Below are positions 11,013 through 21,720 of a stretch of DNA of 64,000 bases, piece after piece (within the stretch, counting starts at the first letter, position 1; each line of letters opens with the position of its first letter). The DNA comes from Limnephilus marmoratus (Eukaryota > Arthropoda > Insecta > Trichoptera > Limnephilidae): assembly GCA_917880885.1 (NCBI GenBank), contig OU862909.1, positions 28,776,351-28,840,350 of the forward strand, read 5' to 3'. Position numbers and translations under genes: made by a program. The notes below the pieces were generated by a model. The model had not been told where the DNA came from. It saw only the letters and a list, made by a program, of their open reading frames with translations, and did not search any database.

Positions 11013-12552
11013 GAAACAGATTGTCTTACGAAAACTGCGCTATAAAAATAATCCAATTATTATTAATTAATATATAGAAAACACCTTGTATTTTAAAGGT
11101 TCTAGATGAGCATCAATTCAATAGGCAATTATTCGATTAACGTTGTAAGTGTGAGATGGCGTGCATCTTGATTATTTATGAATTATTATAGCAACCACTG
11201 GTTGCACAGATATGTGGATGCAATAAGATGCAATCATTTATAAAGAATTTGAAAGTTCTGGCCCACCTTTAAATACTCATTGTTTACCAAACTTATAATG
11301 ATTTTTATAACGAAAAATGTAATTATTATCATGAAGCATCCAAAAAAGTATTTTTCTCATCAAGATTGTGAAATGTAGGTTAATTGAGTATGAAAAGGAA
11401 TTGATGAGAACAATGAAATGTGTCAGGGTAAGCTTTGGGCTTGGTACTATTTGGTATGATATGTAATATATTTTTATTAATTTATGAAGATGATTTTACA
11501 TGATTTTACAAACATGTGATATACCTACATAAAAAAATTTGTGGAACAGTAATCGTGAAGTAAAATATGCCATTTAAATAATATGGAATCCATACAGAAG
11601 AATAGTATAGTGCTAAAATTGATTATTATTATTGAAGTGCGTTATGATAGCCTTATTTTAACTATATTCTGTGCAGTTGAACATATCTGCTACTTCTGAG
11701 AAAGTATTGCTAACTGCATGCAATCCAGATGCAAGTATATGGGATACAGGTACAGGATGTATCAGCATCCGACAGACTTTAACCATCGATTCCTGAAATT
11801 ATTTGTAGTAAAAAAACTAGATTCAATTTTGCCGGTGACATTTTTCATCCATCACCGTCCAGTGGCGACATGTGATAGACAAACATGTTTTGTTGTTTTT
11901 AAATGAAAAAAAAATCGCCACTCAGCAAAATGGCGTCTACATTTTTAATCCAAATACACCCCGAATTTTGTTTTGAATAATTTTTCTTTCCGTAGAATAC
12001 TTACAAATAAACAAAAAATTAAAACAAAAATTAAATTAGTTAACAAAATAATAGCACCCTGTAAATCACCCTTAATGACAATGTTCCCATGTTATGTTGA
12101 CTCTTCTCACCGTTCTCCCCCTCCCACAAATTCACCCCTCCCACTATGCCCTCCTAAAAAAATCATACATTTCTGTACTTGTACAAATTTTATGTTTGTT
12201 TTTAAGTTTGCTAGTGACACGGATGTGTCGAAACCAGTAGCAGAAAATTTTAAATTTAAGTAACAAATTGTGCATGGAAAGTAAAACTTTTCAAAACAAA
12301 ATGTCTAGAAATTGTTACATAGTTAATGCTTAAGAAATACAAAAAATCCAGGAATCGCCAGTTAAAATCTGTCGGGCGCGTACCTACTGATTCATTATGT
12401 AAGTATATAACGAACGTACGACTGACGTCTAGCATGAAAGAGACAGCATGAGAAAGGGGGAATAAAGTACAATGAAGAGGCTAAACGGTTTTCCATCTAT
12501 TCAGATCTATATTTATTTATTTAACATTCATGGTATAAATATAGACATATCT
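11013..12552. other. Unassigned stretch
   Basis: No coding region with family motifs and no repeat recognised. Open frames at 11718-11906 and 11973-12263 (+) are compositionally biased and lack context. Confidence 0.45.
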
Positions 12553-12665
12553 ATCTTGGAGCTTCTAAACTGGAGAGAGCTGGCTCAAAACCGAGATGAG
12601 TGGAGGAAGACTCTTGAGGAGGCCAAGACCCACCAGGGGTTGTAGAGCCAATAGTGATGAGTAGG
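12553..12665 (+). pseudogene. LINE ORF2 C-terminal scrap (RTE-like)
   Basis: Translating from about 12557 gives LLNWRELAQNRDEWRKTLEE, then AKTHQGL and a stop. The pattern 'W..LAQ.RDEWR..+EEAKTH.GL' is the very end of RTE-type LINE ORFs. Only about 35 codons survive. Confidence 0.6.
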
Positions 12666-13737
12666 TATAAATATACCGTAAAAAATGATTGCATTTCACA
12701 ATTAAAAGCATAAGAAAATATTGGAAATAATTTTAAAAAGAAAAACGATTGATTGTAGTATTTGAACGTAAAATGACCTCAAAGAGTATAAAATGAATAA
12801 AAGCTCTGATGGGTATAAAAGCAGGAGACACTTGTATCTACAAATTCTAATATATGAGTAAAGTAGACAAATATTAAATTAAGCCTTCGTGTACACCTGC
12901 AAATCCGCCACATCTGCGTATCTATTACTAACTTCATGCAGCCTAGTTCCAAAGAGTGTTTTAAATACTCAGTCCTGGTATTGTTACATTTAAACGAGAT
13001 TTTGGAATGATTAAGAGGTAATAGCACCGGTGAGAAATCTCGACGGTAGGTATTTTAAAAAATTCTCGCTATCGCACCGCGCTCAAAAAAGAACTAGCTA
13101 TCGATGTGTTGGTGAGACCACGTGAGTGTTTGGCTTGTACACCCTCTCGCCCCCTCTGCGTCTCATGCCTACCGTCTTTCGCCTCATACCGCCATATCCA
13201 ATATTCTGTTTAGATAAAGCATGTTTCGACTTATTTCGTCGCTAATGAAGTTTTTGAATCGGCCTTGCGGTGTGACAGAAAAAGGGCCCATTATTTTTAA
13301 ACGCACGAGGTCTGCTATTGTCGGTTATTTATAAATATCGTCGATAGGTATTGTAACAATGTCTTCTGTTCACGCTTATTACCGACAAATTACGAATTAT
13401 TTTACTAGAACTCTATGTAGGTTAGTAGTTTTAAAGTTTTCACTGTATTTGCGTTTATAAATATGCAGTCAAACCAACTACATCGAATTATTATATACAT
13501 ACATATGATTATTCTCTATGATACATTAGTTATTATTGAAAATTAGTATTAACCTCTCAGGCCTCGAGCCTGTTTTTCAAAAAGTCAAAATATTTCCGCT
13601 TTCCAATAAATTCCAAATAACTTTAATATTTGTGAACGCATCCGAAAACTAAAAACTGTTTTTGAAAGATGATGAAATACGCTTTCAAATTTTATAATTC
13701 GAAATAAACATATAATTTTGTTTTTATTTTATTAATA
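12666..13737. other. Unassigned stretch
   Basis: No feature recognised. 13080-13200 is locally richer in C (CACCCTCTCGCCCCCTCTGC) without coding or repeat identity. Confidence 0.45.
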
Positions 13738-14037
13738 ACTAGCAGACCCGGCCACACGTTGCTGTGGCTAACGAAACACAACGCCATTTACCCAACCTTT
13801 ATAAAATCCACACCATCCGCTCGCCAGCTGCCCGCTGCGCGCTGCCCTTTGCCTAAATTGAATATTTGAATTTCTTGGCTTTTCTCTACTATAATAAGTA
13901 TTTATTATACACATAAACCTTCCTCTTAAATCACTCTATCTATTGGTGAAAACCGCATGAAAATCTGTTGCGTAGTTTAAAAGATTTATGCGCACATACA
14001 TTTTGAGCGACTTCATTTTATACTATGTAATGATGAT
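13738..14037 (-). mobile_element. Helitron-like non-autonomous element, copy 2
   Basis: Close relative of the 8943-9236 copy in the same orientation. The left edge ACTAGCAGACCCGG complements the CTAG 3' end, with the stem GCCACACGTTGCTGTGGC just inside. The right edge TTTATACTATGTAATGATGA is the 5' end. The two copies differ by scattered substitutions and small indels, so they are separate insertions or an old duplication. Confidence 0.75.
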
Positions 14038-14138
14038 GATACCACAAAACTTAAATTTCTACTCATATAATTTGGCACTTAAAAAAAAAACTCAAAAATG
14101 CATATGCAACAAAAATGTATTTTTGACCGATTATCTCT

Positions 14139-14898
14139 ATCTCTACATATTATAAAGTCCCCCGCGCCGTCTGTCTGTCTATTCGCAATAAACTCGAAAA
14201 CTACTGAACGGATTTTCCTGCGGTTTTCACCAATATACAGAGTATTTCGTGAGGAAGGTTTAAGTATGCAATTTGTCAATGATTTGTGTAAATTGGTTGA
14301 AACATAACGATAATTGTTAGAAGTGTCGGAAATAAGTCCAGCCGCCTGGTAGCTTTCATCGAAAACGCTGCACAATCCTTTTGGGATATAACAAAACAAT
14401 TAATGGTGGGATATTCCTCTTTTATAGATCTACAAAAAAGTCCGCCAAGGCATATATCTATCTTTTACGGATAGCTTACTATACACATTATATCTAAAAT
14501 GCAATTGATAAGAATAATAAGATAAGAAGATAGAATGCGTATAGTAAAAGATAGATATATGCCATCGCGGACTTTTTTGTAGATCTATAAAAGAGGAATA
14601 TCCCACCAAGCGTTGTTTTGTTATATCCCAAAAGGATTAGGCAGCGTTTTCGATGAAAGCTACCAGGCGGCTGGAATTTTTCCGACACTTCTAACAATTA
14701 TCGTTATGTTTCAACCAATTTACACAAATCCTTGACAAATTACATACGTAAACCTTCCTCACGAAACACTCTATCTATTGGTGAAAACCGCATGAAAATC
14801 CGTTCAGTAGTTTTCGAGTTTATCGCGAACGGACAGACAGACAGACAGACAGACAGAAAGACGGCGCGGGGGACTTTACTTTATAATATGTAGAGATA
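14139..14898. repeat. 760-bp near-perfect palindrome of Helitron-like sequence
   Basis: Left arm 14139-14468 is repeated in reverse complement at 14544-14898, leaving a loop of about 75 nt. Landmarks in both arms are the outer edge TCTCTACATATTATAAAG, then CCCCCGCGCCGTCTGTCTGT, AACTCGAAAACTACTGAACG, AGCCGCCTGGTAGCTTTCAT and the inner edge ATATATCTATCTTTTAC. The arms share the AAAACCGCATGAAAATCCG core with the Helitron-like copies, so this looks like an inverted duplication of a Helitron 5' part. A (CAGA)n microsatellite has expanded in the right arm only (about 14832-14864). Confidence 0.85.
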
Positions 14899-15329
14899 AA
14901 AAAGGTTTAAAAATAGCCCACCTTAAGTTTTTTTCTAATTAAAATTACGATAACGAAAAAGATAAAAGCACTTACATATTTTATTAGACAATTAAATCTA
15001 AATGGATTTATTGTGTTGTGTGTATCATACGTGTGAGTTGACATGTTTGTAAATAATAATGTTTAAAATGTTAGATATATCGCTTGCTGAGGCTTGATTT
15101 GTACTCCTGTATGTTTGAGTTTCTTTAAGCAGTAAATACAAAAAAGGATGTGTTAGTTCGTTCAAAATTCAATAAAAAATGTTGGTCTTTTACCTATAGA
15201 TAGATTTACCTACACATTTTTTTTAAATATTTATTACAGTCAGTTTGAAATAAAGGAAACAAATATATAATTTTTTTAAACTTCAAAACTTTTTATTTTT
15301 ATTTTCAACTTTATAAAACCTTAAATTGT
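14899..15329. other. Unassigned AT-rich stretch
   Basis: No gene or repeat family recognised between the palindrome and the YqaJ-containing remnant. Confidence 0.45.
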
Positions 15330-15362
15330 AATATTTAATTACATGAAGACAATATTAGCGAA
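15330..15362 (+). repeat. Left terminal motif of the YqaJ-bearing remnant
   Basis: AATATTTAATTACATGAAGA followed by CAATATTAGCGAAACT. The same motif starts the elements at 22945 and about 54977. A diverged direct copy lies at 16951-16985. Probable element terminus. Confidence 0.55.
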
Positions 15363-15534
15363 ACTTCAACCCAAGGCTTCAGGCCCAACTTCATAGTACA
15401 AAAAAAAGTGCAAAAATCACTTACTTCGCAATTTTTGCAATAAAATAAAAGCACTTAGAAAAAAAACCAACAACGCTAAAGGCTTTGTACCAGTTCACAT
15501 AAGGAAAAAGGTTGAAGCAAACGTTTTACGTATG

Positions 15535-16835
15535 AGAAAAGCTATAGTTTGAGCAGTAAATTACAGAAAAGAGCAAGAAAACACGGCACAAAGTGATAAA
15601 GTAAAAAATCTGAAAATGGACAAAAAAAATGCCGCAAACCATGTTTTTGGTGATCATACAAAATGTTCGTCATACTATTGCAAGTCGGAGAAGTATACTA
15701 ATGATCCAAATTTAGTAAGCGATCTTCAAGATTGTGGAACAGGACTGATATTCAACAATTATTGTCGTCTCTAATAGCAAATGCAGAAAGTCTTATTATT
15801 AACGTGACAAATAACACTGTGGAGCAATTCAACAACGTTATAGCCAAATTTATAGGCGGAAAAAGAGCAAATTTTACAAAAATGGGATAACTTCAGCAGT
15901 TGAGCTTCTTGAGCAGTAACTTCGTGGAATAGTGAAATGACAACCCATTCACGAATACAAAAAAAATCCAAGGCCACAGTCCTGGCAACTACACGAAGCA
16001 TTTTATTGAAAGAAAACGACGTTCGAAGGAGACAATACAGAGGTGTCGAAAAATAAAACTAAGGTATTACGAAAACACGACAGAAAAGAGAAAAAAAGTT
16101 ACAGGGCCTGATGAAAATTATGGTCAATTGGAATTAGATCCAGATATGCCAGCTGAATTATTTGAAACGATAAAGAGGAATTTTTCAAAGAATTATCTCC
16201 ATCGAATAAGGATGAACTCGAAAGGAATACGGTGGGCCAAAGCAATAATAATTTGTGGACAATTGAAAGGCGTAAGCGGCTTACAGCTTCTAACTTTGGA
16301 CAAAAATATGTAAGCTACGGCCAAAAACTTCAGTTGCGAGAGTATTAAACTCGCTACTGTACTCGCCATTTAAAGGAAATATGGCCACAAATTATGGGAA
16401 AGAAAATGAAAACCAAGCAATTGAGCAATTTACAAAAGAAACAAAATTAGAGGTATTCGCCTGTGGACTATTTATCGATGAAAACAAAAACTTTTTAGCG
16501 GCAAGTCCGGATGGCCTTTTTGGCAAGGATTCTATAATTGAAGTGAAATGCCCATATAGTATAGTAAATATGTCACCAGAAGAAGGATTTGAACAAAAAA
16601 AATTGATAACTGTAAAATTGAAGACAATGCTTCAACATTAAAACGGAATCACAATTACTTCTACCAAGTACAAGGCCAGTTACACATTACTCGTCGTAAA
16701 TACTGTTATTTTGTCGTGTGGAGTCCTAAAGGTTTGCCGTATGAAAAAATTGAAAGGGACGATTCAATCTGGCAAAAAATTGAACCACTGTTAGAAAAAC
16801 TTCTACCACCAATGCCTTTTACCAGAAACAATTGA
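15535..16835 (+). pseudogene. Mutator-like domain plus YqaJ nuclease pseudogene
   Basis: A decayed gene read in three frames. First part (15541-15740): AVNYRKEQENTAQSDKVKNL, then NHVFGDHTKCSSYYC, the Cys/His-type region of the insect 'Mutator-like' domain. Next (about 15748-15888) comes IINVTNNTVEQFNNVIAKFI then GGKRANFT, the best-kept block of that family. From about 16170 a YqaJ-type (lambda exonuclease/PD-(D/E)XK) domain follows: ERRKRLTASNFG; catalytic Asp in AASPDGLFG; catalytic Glu-Lys in IIEVKCPYS (the 86-codon frame 16381-16641); Gln motif in YFYQVQGQLHI (about 16653-16700). The stretch ends FTRNN-stop. Several frameshifts and in-frame stops make it dead. In living relatives the fusion is thought to act on DNA; its exact role is not established. 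Short direct repeats at both sides suggest it was carried on a mobile element. Confidence 0.8.
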
Positions 16836-16950
16836 CGGTCGCATATCAAGAAATTTACCGGCGAGAGAAAGATCTAAATCATAAATTGTTTAAAATTCAT
16901 TGTATAGTGGTAAAAAATTTTGTACAATAAAGTGTTTACAAACAAAAAAT

Positions 16951-16985
16951 TTCAATTAATCACTGAAGGCAATGTAAGCGACTCT
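16951..16985 (+). repeat. Right flanking motif, direct copy of the 15330 terminus
   Basis: TTAATCACTGAAGGCAATGT then AAGCGACTCTCAA. It resembles the motif at 15330 in the same (not inverted) orientation and the 22945 terminus. It may be the start of a second small element rather than the right end of the YqaJ remnant. Confidence 0.45.
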
Positions 16986-17004
16986 CAACTAAAAATTTGA
17001 AACA

Positions 17005-17428
17005 GATTTTTTTTTAAAATATAAACCTCACATTGGAGGCACCGAGGAAAAATAATCGCTCAGGGACTTTGTTGGAGAAGTTGTTGGACATCATTGGAGA
17101 AGCTGTGTGGAGGGTATTTTTAGGATAAGGAAGGAAAGGAAGTTTTGGGTAGGGAAAAGGTAGGTAAAAGTATGAAATGATGGTGGAGAGTCCAGCTGTA
17201 GAGATCAAAAGATCTTCCTCTTCCAGTTTCTCCCAATCCGGCCCGCCACGCAGTAAGTGGACAAAATTATCCGCCACCAAAACCCATGCAGACCTCATCC
17301 GTGAACCCGGGAACCCAGGCTCTGTCACCAAACATAGAGGACCACTTGCGGTGACCAAGTGGCGGGGGTGTTGGTTATCCAATAAATGGTTCCCGGGGCG
17401 ATGGTACCTAAAACGCCTCCCAAATTGA
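17005..17428 (-). mobile_element. Hairpin-tailed retroposon (HTR), copy 1
   Basis: Antisense copy. Its poly-A tail is the T run at about 17007-17015. The sense 5' end is at the right (TTGGTTATCCAATAAATGGT then TCCCGGGGCG). Diagnostic words shared with all HTR copies are CTGTGTGGAGGGTATTTTTA, CAGTTTCTCCCAATCCGGCC and GCCACGCAGTA. The 3' hairpin is worn (ACCGAGGAAAAATAATCGCTCAGGG). Open frames across it on both strands are shadows and carry no known domain. Confidence 0.75.
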
Positions 17429-17639
17429 AAATTTATTATAGTACTTGACATAAAAAAATTTAATTTTGCACAATTTTAGTATGAAAGCTCGGTCAGTATT
17501 GGTATACCGCGATGAGTCACTAAACAGAAAAAAAACGAATAAAAAATATCGATTACTCGGGCAAGGACAACACTAGTCTACCGATAAAATTCTTTACATC
17601 ACTACTTCGCATTATATGTATGTATTTGTCAAAACCCAC

Positions 17640-18068
17640 GTTCCCCGGCCCCCCTCAGGAGAAATGAGCGAAAGGGACACCTGCACGTCGGGCCGAAAAT
17701 ACCTAAATAAAATCTTCGAAATCGATGTTTTGTATTCCCCATTTTTCTTCTCCAAAACTGGACGGATTTAAAAATTTTTTTTCACTAACTGTATTAAAAG
17801 AAAATATTCTATGTCGGTACGTTTTGCTTTTTTTCAAAATACATTGTTTAGTTTGTATACTGAACGTTTTTTGACGGCGTTTAAATTAGGCAATTTTATT
17901 CATTTTTGGAAGGTCGTAACTTCTATGAGAAGTAAATTATCAAAAAAAAACAAAACGTACCGACACGTTAGTGGTCAATATCTATATTATGTAAAAAAAA
18001 ATTTTGCTCTAGGGTCAAAATCCAGAGAGATAAACGGGGAATACGTTTGTATAGAAAAGCGCAGCTAG
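17640..18068 (+). mobile_element. Possible Helitron-like element ending in CTAG
   Basis: The interval has repeat-like features: inverted words GTCGGTACGTTTTG / CAAAACGTACCGAC at 17813-17826 and 17951-17964, and a right edge GAAAAGCGCAGCTAG followed by T at 18053-18068, like Helitron 3' ends. No hairpin as clear as in the other copies, and the left edge is uncertain. An 85-codon frame inside has no family match. Confidence 0.35.
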
Positions 18069-18169
18069 TATTTCCTCTTAACGAATAGATGTATGAAGTT
18101 CAATGAGGTTAATTAAATGTGGGCTATCTATATACCTACTACAATTTACAATATTGAATATAAAAATTA

Positions 18170-18504
18170 AGACAGATATAGGTAAGTTTTAAGATTTTCA
18201 CGGCCAAAAGCATTTTCGTTATTTGTTTTTGGGGTGTTATGCCATGTTGCGCTACCTCCTTCTTTAGCCAACGTTTCGCACATCGTTGCAGTGTCCATCA
18301 TCAGGGCAGATCCGGCAGATCCGGTAGATGTGTATGTGTCACATCGAAGGCAGATCCGGTAGATGTGTATGTGTCACATCTACCTGATCTGCCGGATCTA
18401 CCCTGATGATGGACACTGCAACGATGTCCGAAACGTTGGCTAAAGAAGGAGGTAGCGCAACACGGCATAACACCCCAAAAACAATAACGAAATAGACAGA
18501 TATA
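18170..18504 (+). mobile_element. Hammerhead-type fold-back element, copy 1, with 11-bp duplication
   Basis: Element 18181-18493 is flanked by agacagatata at 18170-18180 and 18494-18504. After a single-copy start (AAGATTTTCACGGCCAAAAG) come two inverted arms of about 90 nt (about 18217-18306 and 18401-18489) with CTACCTCCTTCTTTAGCCAA near the outside. The right arm contains CTGATGA, the pair GGACA/TGTCC and GAAAC, the conserved parts of a hammerhead ribozyme core; the left arm carries the same core on the other strand with one stem mismatch. The loop holds a duplicated GATCCGGTAGATGTGTATGT unit. Variable-length duplications and a hammerhead core suggest a Penelope-like retroelement derivative. 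No reverse transcriptase or GIY-YIG sequence is present. Confidence 0.7.
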
Positions 18505-18610
18505 ATTCTTTGATTAGTGCGTTTTAATAAATTTGAATCTTTCATCAAGTAGTAATTTTAGTTTATCCTTTCAATAGGAATACAATTTAAAACTAAGGTG
18601 CCTTAAGCTT

Positions 18611-19021
18611 CGATGACACTGAGCGAGTTTACAAGCTACTATCTGCGAAATTCACTATCTGCTATTAAACTCGCTCAGTGTCATCGTGTTACTTGCTAAC
18701 TAGCAGATTGTTGCCTATCTACGAAAAAAGTTGAAAGGTCGTCAACTTTACTCGCCACACGCTTACTCGTGGTTGGTTTAATTATGTTTTCAAAATGGCT
18801 GCCAATAAACAGCTGATTTTGACTGTCAAACATCTGACAGAACTAGTTCACGCAGGCGTCGTTATTCTCGCTACTGGCGCTAGCAGCGCAACTGCAAGCT
18901 CAGTTTCCTACGCTTCCGAGCGAGTGGACAGTTTTGTGTGTCATCATGACAATCTCACTCGCTGATTTATCCGCTTTTAAACTTAGTAGATAGTAGCTTG
19001 TAAACTCGCTCTGTGTCATCG
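18611..19021. mobile_element. TIR element with an extra hairpin in its left end
   Basis: Left end CGATGACACTGAGCGAGTTT with CAAGCTACTATCT is repeated inverted at the right end (AGATAGTAGCTTG, then AAACTCGCTCTGTGTCATCG). The left terminus is also followed at once by its own inverse (AAACTCGCTCAGTGTCATCG, 18670-18689), making a local hairpin. Internal 280 bp non-coding. The target-site duplication is unclear. Confidence 0.75.
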
Positions 19022-19419
19022 AGCCTTTTGAGGCTTTTTCGATTGAATATGAATGTATTTTAAAATGGGTGACCAGATCAAAGACTTGTATTGATATGCT
19101 TTTCTACAATGTCAAAGACGTTGCTACTGAATATTTTTTAAAATTCAAAATAAAGTTTGTTTATTTCTTAGCTTCTCATTTGACTATCTGTATAGATAAA
19201 ACTGTCGATCTTCAGATGAATTTTCAGTGAAAAATATTAAAAGTATTTTTTTAATCCCCGTATTACCATATATACCTTATCTATAACTGTCTAATCTATT
19301 TATTAATTTATATTCATATATAAAAAAAAAACTGAAGAGTAATTCTAAGTGTCTGTATAGTTTCCTCTAACTGAAACTCTTCATTTTTAACACCTTAGAT
19401 GTTATTTTTATTCATAAGT

Positions 19420-19491
19420 GATTTTGGGTGCCGTTCTGCTTTATCTTACATGAATATGCATGTAAGATAAAGCAGAACGGTACCCAAAATC
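19420..19491. repeat. Hairpin, 33-bp arms, 6-nt loop
   Basis: GATTTTGGGTGCCGTTCTGC...CTTACATG is followed, after AATATG, by CATGTAAG...GCAGAACGGTACCCAAAATC. One mismatch (GTGCC against GTACC). Outside the arms no similarity continues. Could be a tiny fold-back MITE; a small-RNA precursor cannot be excluded. Confidence 0.85.
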
Positions 19492-20229
19492 TTAAAAATA
19501 TATAGATATCTAAATGCAATCCTCTACTTGGTTTCTCAAATGTTCTTCAGGCAGAAAGTTCTGCGTCACCACTACGTCGTCTTTTAATTTTCTCTGCTTA
19601 TTAGGTAATTATAATTATCCTTCGCCGTTTAGAAGGTAGGTAGGTATTTACCTATATGATAAATACGGGGGGCTTTTTATTTTTAAAATTCGCCTCAAAA
19701 TTCAGTTGCCATTGTGTAAGGAACGCTTTCCTCTTAAGTATACTGTTGCAGAAATGATTATTTTTGCTGTTGATACGCTTCCACCATTGATTTATCGTGT
19801 CTCCGCGAGTCATTAGCGACGCGTGACTGCTGAAAAAATACGAATGTTGGCCGGATGGACGCAAAGAGGTTCACGAATTCTTGGCTTTCTTGTTTCTACA
19901 AAGAAAAAAAAATTCTAGGAAAATATATTTCTTTTTTTGTTTTCGTCAATTTCATCAAATTCGAGAACCTAAAATATTTTTAACATCTTTTTTCACCTGC
20001 TGTTTCTAAAATACATTTTAGGGTTCCATGTCAAAACAGAGCATGCTGAGACCGAACATGGTTACTACCAGAAAAATAAATTATATGACAGAAAACGGTC
20101 ATATTTATTGTACCAAGAAATAAAAATTTAAAAATAAAAATCAAAGTAGTGTGATGGCGTCAATTTACACACATAATTCATATATCAAAAATATTAAAAT
20201 TACTATGCCTCTTACAGGGCAATAAAATT
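19492..20229. other. Unassigned stretch
   Basis: No gene or repeat identity recognised. Confidence 0.45.
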
Positions 20230-20360
20230 GATGATTATTTATTTTTACTGGGTTTTTACAGATGCTCTCACTTACGTGTCAGTTATAAAACTCAGTTGAG
20301 ACACCAATAGGTACATACATTTACAAAAATCTACTCAGACATCAATGGTTTGCATGCATC
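20230..20360 (-). mobile_element. LINE 3' UTR fragment
   Basis: On the plus strand, TTATTTATTTTTACTGGGTT then TTTACAGATGCTCTCACTTA resembles 41110-41170 (TTATTTATTCTGGGTTTTAC, AGATGTTTGCACTTTCCAGT). Read in reverse both end CTGTAAAACCCAG(A)ATAAATAAATA, as a LINE 3' UTR with an AAAT-type tail would. Confidence 0.5.
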
Positions 20361-21384
20361 CAAATAATGATTGAAAAACAAAAACAAGACAAATTAAAAA
20401 TAATACAAAGAGAAGAAAGAGATACAAGAGACAGGAGGGCACAAATAGAAAATACAAGCGATACATATGATATAATTAGCTCTTCGTATTTTTTAGCAAC
20501 AGCAGAACATTTTTTCTGAATCCGTATAGAGTATCGTCGAATGTATAAGTAGTTATTATAGTGTAAAAAAAATTGATCAATTTACCAGAACTAAGATTAA
20601 TTTAACGTTACTTCGGGCACACGAACACCCACAAAATGTGATTACTGAATACTTCAGAAACTCAGAACCTTCGAAAAAAATATGTAATAAATCGGTTAAA
20701 TAGGTTAGGTTAGGGTCATGGGCTATTTTAAAATTATTGTTTTTATAGATTTTAATGACTTTTAAAGTGGTATTGAGTTGACTTGATTCTGAATTGGCAT
20801 GGAACCCAAAATGTACACATATTTATCCTATTCAGCGATTGTCTCCAACATCTCAGTCATTAAAAATTAAACTAAGAAATTCTCGCACAACCACTCTGGA
20901 CATCGACGTATAAATTATTGCGAATTTCGTGTCCGTCTTAATGTATTTGGGTACCGAACGGTAGTGTAATCAATCTTAGCGAAATATTAAAGAGCCAATC
21001 GATCAATAATCAATTTGTTTCTACTTTATTGATTGATAATGTTATATGGAAATCATTACTTATAATAGCTGTTTAGAGCCATATTTTTATCGAGCAATAC
21101 ATTTACTGAAAATAATTTTATATATTATATTAACACTAGCCCACTGTTTAATTAGTTTTCATGTATATAAGGATTCTTAAGTATCAATTAAATTTATTAT
21201 TTAATATTTAGCGCACAATTTTGTCATCTATTCAAAATAGCTATGTAGTATTTTGTCATCCCCTCTTTGGAAATATTGAGATTCTGATGGAAGTGGGGAG
21301 TGGATAAATGGAGTTGGAAATGAGAAAGATTGAGAAGTACTTAGGTATAATATACACATCTCATCATTTCACTCCTCTCAGTAT
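20361..21384. other. Unassigned stretch
   Basis: No gene recognised. A weak antisense SINE-A echo (GGAAGTGGGGAGTGGATAAA, GAAGTACTTAGG) lies at about 21288-21345. Confidence 0.4.
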
Positions 21385-21389
21385 TTTCC

Positions 21390-21703
21390 TGGTAGCTGGT
21401 TAGACGCCCTCGAAATGTGCTGCTGAAGAAAAATTCTAAGAATTCCATGGACGGCTAGATGCACATAGGTTTCGATTCTGGAAGACGAAGGCATCCACAA
21501 TTGGCTTCCAAATATCTGCCTACAAAAAAATTTAAGTTACTTTTGACACTTTGGGTCAAGTGTTTGGCAGAAGAAGCAGTGGGAGGTCACTAGATGGCGC
21601 TGGAGTGACCAAGTCTCACGTCGGCGCCCGGTAGCAGCGCAGAACTGCGAAGAGTGGAATTATCTTGTCCACCATGGAATTTTGGAGTAGGGGTTCTGAT
21701 CCT
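21390..21703 (+). pseudogene. LINE ORF2 C-terminus with in-frame stops
   Basis: One frame reads WLDALEMCC, stop, RKILRIPWTARCT, stop, VSILEDEGIHNWLPNICLQ, then FGS..., RWRWSDQVSRRRP and AAQNCEEWNYLVHHGILE before a final stop. The order 'EMxCWRxMLRIPWTARxTNxSIL...FGH...RWxDQ...A.DRxxW' is the standard C-terminus of insect RTE/Jockey-like endonuclease-reverse transcriptase LINEs. Three or more stops and a gap around the GRxxxGR motif show it is long dead. A SINE-A fragment follows directly. Confidence 0.7.
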
Positions 21704-21720
21704 CAGAGTGACATAAAAGA

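Noticed and set aside
15330..16985. LTR retrotransposon because of flanking direct repeats
   Set aside because: The direct repeats are only about 30 bp and there is no gag/pol, primer-binding site or polypurine tract; the coding part is YqaJ/Mutator-like.
17014..17451. 145-codon minus-strand frame as a gene
   Set aside because: It coincides with a hairpin-tailed retroposon; the frame is not conserved in the other copies.
20700..20720. Insect telomere-like repeat (aggttaggttaggg)
   Set aside because: Only about two and a half TTAGG units; too short to mean a telomere or interstitial telomeric array.
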